Assembly (NCBI GenBank): GCA_021798095.1
Contig: JAJZYL010000031.1
Span: 1 to 10,564 of the forward strand
Length of the DNA stretch: 10,564 nt
Direction of reading: 5' to 3'
Origin: an archaeon
GTDB taxonomy: Archaea; Thermoproteota; Nitrososphaeria; Conexivisphaerales; UBA164
Position numbers and translations under genes: made by a program
The notes under the pieces: model-generated
The model's input: only the letters and a program-made list of their open reading frames with translations
Database searches by the model: none
Told to the model about the DNA's origin: nothing
In this document: piece by piece, positions 1 through 5,013 of the stretch
Numbering within the stretch: position 1 is the stretch's first letter
Layout of the letters: each line of letters opens with the position of its first letter

Positions 1-81
1 GATGATGGCTGGTACAGCAGGCTCGTAGTATCCCTTAAATTGGAGGCCGTGCTACCCCTGTGTTGCACCGATGGGGGGTGA
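1..81 (+). CDS. possible 3' end of a truncated gene (uncertain)
   Basis: From base 1 the first frame stays open for 26 codons and ends at TGA 79-81. The other two forward frames contain stop codons. The peptide tail is mixed hydrophobic and polar (it contains GWYSRLVVSLKLEAVLPL) and uses AGG for arginine like the neighbouring genes, which is compatible with coding. The fragment is too short to recognise. The stop lies inside a strong hairpin (57-89), and the stretch is GC-richer than most of the window, so a structured RNA is an equally good reading. Confidence 0.25.
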   Translation, partial: DDGWYSRLVVSLKLEAVLPLCCTDGG

Positions 82-89
82 CACAGGTC
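57..89. other. strong inverted repeat / RNA hairpin
   Basis: The arms CCTGTGT and ACACAGG pair perfectly. Inside them CACC pairs with GGTG across a two-base bulge, giving about 11 bp closed by a six-base loop. It may terminate the transcript entering from the left, or belong to a structured RNA. No T-run follows directly, only 'ggtttt' about ten bases later. A TATA-like sequence at 131-138 could also read leftwards over this element. Confidence 0.45.
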
Positions 90-130
90 CCTTGGTTTTA
101 CAATAGTCAACGACTGCTCTCTAACGAAAA

Positions 131-138
131 GTATATGA
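131..138 (+). promoter_or_regulatory. TATA box of the first winged-helix gene
   Basis: GTATATGA is centred about 27 bases before the GTG at 161, the spacing expected for an archaeal TATA box driving a leaderless transcript. The motif is nearly symmetric and could also work leftwards. Confidence 0.5.
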
Positions 139-160
139 ACCTTTAGAAGGTAGATAATAT

Positions 161-586
161 GTGTCCTCGGATTCAGATTCAGGTACTATAAAGATCAGGG
201 TTAGGAACGGCGAAAACGAGTTTGAAATAGACGCCAAAAAGGTGGATCTTCAGGACGCGTTTAAGACCGCAAGCGATCTATTCCAGCTGATTGGGAAAAC
301 ACCTACTGTCGTTAGCCCAGCGCTTGAATCCAGTTTCGATACAGCAATCCACATAGATTCAAAGGCGTCGCTTCCAAACATAGTAGTGAAGCTTCTTGGG
401 AGTGAATGGGGAAGCAAGCCCAGAAGGCTAAAGGAAATCAAAGAGCAACTTGAACAGATGGGTATGATATATCCAAAACAGTCAATCGCCGTATCCCTTT
501 TACGTCTTGCTAAGGAAGGTGAGATAAGGAGATTTAAGGGAGATGAGGGCGATTACCTTTACGTAGGCGCGCGTAAGGGTAACTGA
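161..586 (+). CDS. small winged-helix DNA-binding protein with N-terminal beta-beta-alpha module
   Basis: A 141-residue soluble protein with no signal or membrane segment. Residues 8-44 look like two short strands and an amphipathic helix (IKIRVRNG...FEIDA...AFKTASDLFQLIG). Residues 72-137 look like a winged helix: helices at LPNIVVKLLG, RRLKEIKEQLEQMG and SIAVSLLRLAKEGEI, then a wing ending in DYLYV. A role as transcriptional regulator or chromatin-associated factor is inferred from the fold only, and the family is not one I can name. The GTG start is chosen because a TATA box lies 27 bases upstream; the next start would cut the first strand. The N-terminal module resembles that of the next winged-helix gene (935-1432), so the two may be paralogues. 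Confidence 0.8.
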   Translation: MSSDSDSGTIKIRVRNGENEFEIDAKKVDLQDAFKTASDLFQLIGKTPTVVSPALESSFDTAIHIDSKASLPNIVVKLLGSEWGSKPRRLKEIKEQLEQMGMIYPKQSIAVSLLRLAKEGEIRRFKGDEGDYLYVGARKGN

Positions 587-934
587 GATTATTGAAAAGA
601 TGTCGAGGGTTTCGTTATAAGCTGTAGAACTCTGATGCCTTAACTGAAAAAATATACACGGGCTTCCTCCAACAACGGTTACGGGGTTCAAATGTCATTT
701 ATGATGATGATATATTGAGCTAGTCGCGTCCGAATTCACACCTGTGAAAATACACCAGGCGGAGCAACACGCGGATGCCTGCCGTGTGCCGCTCAACCAC
801 GAAACAAGTTCCCTGCTGGCTTATGAGCCCGCAAGAGGGATGCCTTTATAAAAAGCTCACGCGCTTGAACGTAAGAGGATATTCCGGTAAAACTATAATA
901 TGGGGATAATATATAGCAGTAGCGTTAGATTAAC
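587..934. other. intergenic region with three GC-rich hairpins; candidate structured RNA
   Basis: No convincing gene is seen in this 348-base gap. Bases 720-845 are clearly GC-richer than the flanks and fold into three consecutive hairpins. The first is 741-759 (CCTGTG/CACCAGG with one bulge). The second is 762-794 (13-base arms GAGCAACACGCGG and CCGTGTGCCGCTC, seven-base loop). The third is 810-840 (TCCCT/AGGGA outside, GGCT/AGCC inside). TATA-like sequences flank the block: about 709-716 for rightward and 845-853 for either direction. In the middle hairpin, two A-C mismatches on the plus strand become G-U pairs on the minus strand, mildly favouring leftward transcription. I could not match it to RNase P RNA, SRP RNA, 5S rRNA or a tRNA. 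Confidence 0.4.
905..915 (+). promoter_or_regulatory. TATA box of the second winged-helix gene
   Basis: GATAATATATA is centred about 24 bases before the ATG at 935. This fits a leaderless or nearly leaderless mRNA and supports that ATG as the start. Confidence 0.55.
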
Positions 935-1432
935 ATGAGCGAAGAACCATTGAACGTAGAAATTCGCATGGGGGATTTACACGCAACTTTTTCAGGGAAG
1001 CCGAGCGATGTTTATGAAACTGTCGATCGATTCCTTTCTCAAAACATATCTGAAATCAGTTTCGCGAGACAGATATACCTTAATTATAGCCTTAAAGAAC
1101 TGGTTGAAATGTTCAGGGAATTTGTGAAAATAACCGAGGAAGGCCCGCGGGTAATATCTGAAAGGCCCTTAAGCTTAAAGTTGAAGATAAGCCTTCAACT
1201 TATAGCGTGTAAGATCGCGTTTATGCTCAATCGCATCCAGAGGGCTGGATATTCTGTACAGGAGTTAGAGGAGTCAATGGCGACCAACGCAAAATCCATC
1301 AGTTCTAGGCTTAGTGAATTGGTCAAGGAAGGATATGTAATGAGAAGCAACGACGAGAAGGGAAGTTCATATTATGTAACCACTGCCGGCATTAAGTGGG
1401 TCTTCGACGCTCTGCACAGCGCGCTAAAATGA
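935..1432 (+). CDS. winged-helix DNA-binding protein with N-terminal beta-beta-alpha module
   Basis: A 165-residue protein. Residues 5-38 form two strands and a helix (LNVEIRMGDLHATFSGKP, then VYETVDRFLSQ), a layout matching the N-terminus of gene 161-586. Residues 40-100 are helical and moderately hydrophobic. Residues 105-160 look like a winged helix, with a recognition region SISSRLSELVKEGYVMRS followed by a wing (GSSYYVTTAGIKWV) typical of archaeal MarR/ArsR-like folds. No metal-binding or enzymatic motif is seen. A role as DNA-binding regulator is inferred, with unknown target and ligand. The gene ends convergently with the small minus-strand gene at 1519-1794. Confidence 0.8.
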   Translation: MSEEPLNVEIRMGDLHATFSGKPSDVYETVDRFLSQNISEISFARQIYLNYSLKELVEMFREFVKITEEGPRVISERPLSLKLKISLQLIACKIAFMLNRIQRAGYSVQELEESMATNAKSISSRLSELVKEGYVMRSNDEKGSSYYVTTAGIKWVFDALHSALK

Positions 1433-1518
1433 CAGGACCATCTTTTGGATACATCATATATTAGTAGCCAACCTACCCTTAAGGCACCTGATGAGCCACT
1501 TGGTTAACAAAGGCCCAC

Positions 1519-1794
1519 TTACTTGTGTCTCATTTTAGTGAAATCCTTGTTTTTAGAAAGAAATGCGCTTCTAAGCCGCCTCAGCTCTAGCACGCACTGC
1601 ATGAATTCTCCTTCGTTATAATATTGCCTTGCTGTATCCAATGACCCAGGCTTGGAATCAGGTTGCACAGCAACCTCGATATCATTATCCAGCTTGACTT
1701 CTAGGATTAGTGTCTCAAGTTTCACAAAGAAGCCATATGAGTCGCTCTCCATCTTTCCCAGCTCTTCAAACAGGTCAAGTATATGGCCCCTCAT
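1519..1794 (-). CDS. small hypothetical helical protein
   Basis: About 91 residues; I do not recognise the family. It is predicted soluble and mostly helical: an N-terminal helix (RGHILDLFEELGKM), a strand-like stretch around LETLILEVKLDNDIEVAVQ, then a helix pair with aromatic and acidic residues (LDTARQYYNEGEFMQCVLEL, then RRLRSAF) reminiscent of a single TPR-like hairpin, and a basic tail. The frame stays open upstream to 1875, but the ATG at 1794 is preferred because a TATA box at 1831-1840 puts the transcript start near 1810, inside the longer version. The gene lies between two plus-strand genes, convergent with the winged-helix gene and divergent from rps17e. Confidence 0.6.
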   Translation of the reverse strand: MRGHILDLFEELGKMESDSYGFFVKLETLILEVKLDNDIEVAVQPDSKPGSLDTARQYYNEGEFMQCVLELRRLRSAFLSKNKDFTKMRHK

Positions 1795-1830
1795 GATAAA
1801 CAGTAGCCTTCTGAATATTAAAGGATTTTC

Positions 1831-1840
1831 TTTATATATA
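1831..1840 (-). promoter_or_regulatory. TATA box of the small minus-strand gene
   Basis: On the minus strand it reads TATATATAAA. A start near 1810 would leave a leader of roughly 16 bases before the ATG at 1794. It sits back to back with the rps17e TATA box at 1881-1890. Confidence 0.5.
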
Positions 1841-1880
1841 ATATATGTGATGAAGAGGCTTCGACCACTTACCACTAGTT

Positions 1881-1890
1881 AAATATTTAA
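1881..1890 (+). promoter_or_regulatory. TATA box of the rps17e cluster
   Basis: AAATATTTAA is followed about 26 bases later by the expected transcript start near 1912. A GGGAT at 1915-1919 just before the TTG at 1924 may act as a weak ribosome-binding site. Confidence 0.5.
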
Positions 1891-1923
1891 GAGCGTATAT
1901 TTGCCCCCATACTAGGGATACTA

Positions 1924-2130
1924 TTGAATCGCATAAGGAAGATTTCCACCGAACTGTTGGTGAAATATCCAACTAAATTTACAGAGAGCTTTGATTCAAA
2001 TAAGCTCGCTCTCAATGAGCTTGCCGATATAACTTCGAAAAACCTGAGAAATGAGCTTGCGGGGTATATAACTAAAAAGATTAAGATGTCTCGGAGAGTT
2101 ATAGAGGAATCACAAGATGGACAGGAGTAA
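1924..2130 (+). CDS. rps17e: 30S ribosomal protein S17e
   Basis: A 68-residue small-subunit ribosomal protein found in archaea and eukaryotes. The family pattern is clear: an N-terminal IRKISTELLVKYPTKFTESF, then NELADITSKNLRNELAGYIT followed by basic residues. Family members are typically 60-70 residues, so it is full length, with a polar tail (RRVIEESQDGQE) slightly longer than usual. The start is TTG, giving MNRIR, which matches the usual MG(R/N)IR beginning. Its last 14 bases overlap the ATG of the next gene, so the two are probably translationally coupled. It heads the cluster that includes the serine-kinase-like gene and the ubiquitin-like/Cgi121 fusion. Confidence 0.93.
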   Translation: MNRIRKISTELLVKYPTKFTESFDSNKLALNELADITSKNLRNELAGYITKKIKMSRRVIEESQDGQE

Positions 2131-2965
2131 CGTTCTGGACGTAGATGGTTTCAAGATAAACTTAATGCTGATGCCGCTTAAGAACATCAGAATTCATGAA
2201 GAAGTGCTTCCCAACTATCTTTCTGATCTGACCGAATCTATAAGACAAAGTGGAGTACAGCTAGATCCTATAATAGCAGATATTAAGACAGGAATCGCAC
2301 TGGACGGTATGCATCGGATAGAGTCAATCAGAAAACTGGAGTGTAAAAGGATAATGGTTGCCGGGGTTGACTACTCCGATCCACGTATAACGCTAAAGAG
2401 GTGGCTTCGTTCTGTAAAACTTCCCACAGGGATATTTGATGAATTACGGTATAATTTACAGTTAACCAGGGCCAGGGATATGGAAGAAGCGAGATCACTA
2501 GTTGATTCAGGGGCATCACCGATAGCCGTTCTAAGCAAGGAAGAATCGTTTATTACATCTATAAAGGCTCAAGGGCTTGAATATTTTAAACTAGTAAGAA
2601 GGTTTGACGCATTGACCCATGGGTTAACTATTTCTCCAATACTCGATATAAATCTAAGGGAATATATTGATGGGGGTTATAAGGTCCTTTATGTTCCTAC
2701 ACCTAAAAAGGATGATGTTATATTTTCCGGCATGAGCGGAACGCTATTTCCCCCGAAGTCCACACGCCATTTGATACCGCTCAGGCCGGTTAACGTTATG
2801 TGCCCGCTTGACCTGCTTAAAGGAAGGCTTGCGGACCATGAAGCTGAAGAAAGGTTTAACGAGCTGCTTCTAACCAAATCGCGGTCCGAACTCCCGTCCG
2901 GTTCAGAATACAAGGGCAGGGTCTACGAGGAGCGATTGACTGTATTTAACGATAGGCAAAGCTAA
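2117..2965 (+). CDS. ParB-fold protein, SerK/SbnI-like (putative free L-serine kinase)
   Basis: A 282-residue soluble protein. Residues 20-100 form a ParB/Srx-like domain: IRIHEEVLPNYLSDLTESIR, then a strand and the signature LDGMHRIESIRKL (62-74). Residues 205-235 contain GTLFPPKSTRHLIPLRP, which closely resembles the C-terminal part of the archaeal ADP-dependent serine kinase TK0378 (FSPKTTRHVLPF). Together these point to the SerK/SbnI branch, which phosphorylates free serine to O-phosphoserine for cysteine or siderophore synthesis. The Glu of the PHEQ segment in TK0378 corresponds to E28 or E29 here. One oddity is that the usual DGHHR reads DGMHR (63-67). About 45 charged residues extend past the homologous end. 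The start has GAGGA eight bases upstream. ParB-like nuclease or DNA-binding function is the alternative, less favoured because of the STRH segment. Confidence 0.72.
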   Translation: MDRSNVLDVDGFKINLMLMPLKNIRIHEEVLPNYLSDLTESIRQSGVQLDPIIADIKTGIALDGMHRIESIRKLECKRIMVAGVDYSDPRITLKRWLRSVKLPTGIFDELRYNLQLTRARDMEEARSLVDSGASPIAVLSKEESFITSIKAQGLEYFKLVRRFDALTHGLTISPILDINLREYIDGGYKVLYVPTPKKDDVIFSGMSGTLFPPKSTRHLIPLRPVNVMCPLDLLKGRLADHEAEERFNELLLTKSRSELPSGSEYKGRVYEERLTVFNDRQS

Positions 2966-2966
2966 A

Positions 2967-3599
2967 TTGAAAATAAAGCTTCTAGGCAGCCTTTCCTACA
3001 AGGGCCGGACAAGGTTCAATGTAAGGACCCAGGGGCCCATCAAGCTTAAGGCCCTATTGGAAAAGATACCGAATGGGGAACTGACTCCTGGAAACCCTAA
3101 TCTGATCGTCTTCATAAATGGTGTTGAATTCCACATGCTGGGCGGATATGATGCCATTGTCAGCGAATCCGATGAAGTAACAATACTCCCAGCAGCTCAC
3201 GGAGGCTCTGGCTTCAGCGTCCGAATATCTGATAATGACACGGGTGTCACAGCCCAAAAAGGTGTCATAAGCGTCAGGTGCAGTCGCAGTTGCCTCCGAT
3301 ATATGGGTCACGTCTATTTTACAGCTTTGCAGACTTGGTATGCTCTTGCAAACGACGAACTGATAGCTAAGAAGCCTGAAGTGGACTACCTAATGAGGTT
3401 GTCACGACAGAGGAGAATCTCATTGGCCGTAAAAAGATGTGGAGCTGAAGGCAAGCCGAATAAGGATGTAGTAACTGTGAGCTTTGGAGAGTACGACATG
3501 ATAGGGCTGATGATGCCATCTAAGAATATTACAATCTTACCTGAAACCGGTGAAGATGCACTTATAATGGGTGAAGAAAGCGCGTTAACTGCCATTTAG
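2967..3599 (+). CDS. ubiquitin-like (Urm1/SAMP/MoaD type) domain fused to Cgi121-like KEOPS domain
   Basis: A 210-residue protein with two domains. Residues 1-80 form a beta-grasp domain of the MoaD/ThiS/Urm1/SAMP group: MKIKLLGSLS, then NLIVFINGVEFHMLGG, then DEVTILPAAHGG with the di-glycine at 79-80. Residues 81-210 match Cgi121, the KEOPS subunit that binds Bud32 and tRNA: an N-terminal strand (FSVRIS), a helix (HVYFTALQTWYALAND), ELIAKKPEVDYLMRLSRQRR (family: IA..E.LLR.S.QRQI), ISLAVKRCGAEG, and a final strand (DVVTVSFG). The junction has no stop codon and no in-frame ATG/GTG/TTG until codon 113, so it is a true fusion. The TTG start comes one base after the previous stop, implying coupling. 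In ordinary Urm1/SAMP proteins the glycines are C-terminal. Here they are followed by serine and would need cleavage to be activated. Functions are inferred from family. Confidence 0.8.
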   Translation: MKIKLLGSLSYKGRTRFNVRTQGPIKLKALLEKIPNGELTPGNPNLIVFINGVEFHMLGGYDAIVSESDEVTILPAAHGGSGFSVRISDNDTGVTAQKGVISVRCSRSCLRYMGHVYFTALQTWYALANDELIAKKPEVDYLMRLSRQRRISLAVKRCGAEGKPNKDVVTVSFGEYDMIGLMMPSKNITILPETGEDALIMGEESALTAI

Positions 3600-3629
3600 G
3601 TAATTCTTATTTATCGGTTTACAGACGGT

Positions 3630-3908
3630 ATGTCGGTTATGGATAAAAAATACGATGTTCAAGTAAAGACAAAGGATAAGGCTGCGCGGATACCCAAGGA
3701 GGTCATATCGAAGGCCAAGATGGGTCTAAGCGGGAAGATGATAGCAGCAATGAAAAAGGAAATCGTAGATTGTCCATTGGTCAAGGAAGAGGTTCCATTC
3801 CTTTACTGCTTTACCTGCCCATCATATATAAGGAGGGTAAAGGGCGTAGTGCACTGCGCCGCTATCAAGGGCCCATATGGTAGCATAGGAGCAGAGGCCA
3901 CAGCTTAG
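3630..3908 (+). CDS. small conserved-looking protein with four cysteines
   Basis: A 92-residue protein of unknown function. The first half is basic (KKYDVQVKTKDKAARIPK, then KAKMGLSGKMIAAMKK). The second half carries Cys48, Cys60, Cys63 and Cys76 in the pattern VDCPL, YCFTCPSYIRRVKG and VVHC, suggesting a bound zinc ion or iron-sulfur cluster; the invariant-looking CPSYIRR core suggests a conserved family. It starts 30 bases after the ubiquitin-like/Cgi121 gene on the same strand, so it is probably co-transcribed, although ATTTAT around 3609 may act as its own weak TATA box. ATG 3639 (codon 4) is an alternative start. A role in tRNA or sulfur chemistry would be guesswork from the neighbours. 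Confidence 0.75.
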   Translation: MSVMDKKYDVQVKTKDKAARIPKEVISKAKMGLSGKMIAAMKKEIVDCPLVKEEVPFLYCFTCPSYIRRVKGVVHCAAIKGPYGSIGAEATA

Positions 3909-3957
3909 AATATTCAACTGACCGTAGTGCCTGTGCTAAACGGTTCTATGTATTTCG

Positions 3958-3975
3958 ATAACTAGAAATAGTTAT
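3958..3975. promoter_or_regulatory. perfect inverted repeat upstream of the cyclodeaminase/dehydrogenase gene
   Basis: ATAACTA-GAAA-TAGTTAT has seven-base arms and a four-base spacer. It lies 50 bases after the stop of the four-cysteine gene and about 25 bases upstream of the TATA box at 4000-4008. An operator for the downstream gene or a 3'-end hairpin of the upstream transcript are both possible; no T-run follows, so the operator is slightly preferred. Confidence 0.4.
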
Positions 3976-3999
3976 ACATCATTGCCTAATGGAAACAAA

Positions 4000-4008
4000 G
4001 CTTAAAAG
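4000..4008 (+). promoter_or_regulatory. TATA box of the cyclodeaminase/dehydrogenase gene
   Basis: GCTTAAAAG is centred 26 bases before the ATG at 4030, which predicts a leaderless mRNA. No ribosome-binding site precedes that ATG, in agreement. Confidence 0.55.
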
Positions 4009-4029
4009 GGCTTTAATTAACGCCTGATC

Positions 4030-5013
4030 ATGAGCATAAAACTTCTGAATATGGAGCAAGTCGGTTCCTTGATCGACATGGATGAGGTTATTGAAGTCAC
4101 AAAAAGGGTTCTAATTCAGAAGGCTAGGGAAGAGACGCAAATGCCTCCCAAGGTCTATGTCTTCTTCGCGGCTTACAAGGGGGACTTCAGGGTCATGCCC
4201 GCCTATATTCCAATGGAAGAGGCGGCCGGGGTTAAGATAGTGAACGTACATCCAGAGAATCCCAAGCACAACCTCCCAACGGTAATGGCTACGATAGTTT
4301 TACTTGACCCGAAGACCGGAGAGCCTATTTCCATCATGGACGGCACGCTCCTCACCAGCATAAGAACCGGCGCTGCAGGCGCCGTGGCCGCAGAACACCT
4401 GGCGAGAAAGGATGTACGCAAGGTAGCTTTCATAGGTGGCGGAACTCAGGCAAAACAGCAGCTGTTAGGGCTTTTGAGCGTCTACGGGAATCGGTTTTCA
4501 GCCAAAGTGTATGATCCTTCAAGCGAGGCCATCAAGGGGTTGATAAGTGTAGCAAAGGGGAAAGGGGTTGATTTATCTGAGGACGGCAACGTCAAGAGCT
4601 GCATCAAGGATGCCGATATAATTGTTACTACAACCCCATCAACTAAGCCAATAGTTGAGGATGGGTGGGTTCAGCAAGGCGTCCACATAAACGCAATGGG
4701 AGCTGACGCGCCTGGTAAAGAGGAGCTGGATCCGAAGTTGCTAAAAAGGTCAAGAATATTCGTAGATGATATCGAACAGGCTACACATTCCGGTGAGATC
4801 AATGTACCAATATCAAAGGGGTTGATGGACAGGCACGATATAGCAGGGGAGCTAGGTGAGGTACTGGATGGAAGGGTTAAGGGTAGACAAAGTGATAAAG
4901 ATATAACGGTTTTTGATTCAACAGGACTTGCGATTCAGGATATAGCGGTCGCTCATCTTGTATATGAGAGCGCCGTTAAGAAGGGAGTCGGCTCACTGAT
5001 CAACTTAATCTAG
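4030..5013 (+). CDS. ornithine cyclodeaminase / mu-crystallin family NAD(P)-dependent enzyme (possible alanine dehydrogenase)
   Basis: A 327-residue cytosolic enzyme, full length for the family. The N-terminal half holds RVMPAYIPMEEAAGVKIVNV, where K69 matches the catalytic lysine of the archaeal alanine dehydrogenase AF1665, followed by HPENP and RTGAAGAVAAEHLA (112-125). The Rossmann nucleotide site is VAFIGGGTQAKQQL (132-145), followed by DADIIVTTTPS. INAMGADAPGKEELDP (220-235) carries the catalytic aspartate D226, and FDSTGLAIQDIA (295-306) is the usual C-terminal signature. The family includes ornithine cyclodeaminase, alanine dehydrogenase and ketimine or pyrroline reductases, and sequence by eye does not settle which. 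The gene is probably monocistronic with its own promoter. Its last 14 bases overlap the 3' end of convergent leuS. Confidence 0.9.
   Translation: MSIKLLNMEQVGSLIDMDEVIEVTKRVLIQKAREETQMPPKVYVFFAAYKGDFRVMPAYIPMEEAAGVKIVNVHPENPKHNLPTVMATIVLLDPKTGEPISIMDGTLLTSIRTGAAGAVAAEHLARKDVRKVAFIGGGTQAKQQLLGLLSVYGNRFSAKVYDPSSEAIKGLISVAKGKGVDLSEDGNVKSCIKDADIIVTTTPSTKPIVEDGWVQQGVHINAMGADAPGKEELDPKLLKRSRIFVDDIEQATHSGEINVPISKGLMDRHDIAGELGEVLDGRVKGRQSDKDITVFDSTGLAIQDIAVAHLVYESAVKKGVGSLINLI

Noticed and set aside
700..712. ATGATGATGA as a C box for a guide RNA on the plus strand.
   Set aside because: No CTGA box occurs within the expected distance downstream.
820..832. GGGCTCATAAGCC on the minus strand resembling a tRNA-Met anticodon arm.
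   Set aside because: The stem pairs wrongly for a seven-base loop, and no D-arm, T-arm or acceptor stem can be drawn around it.
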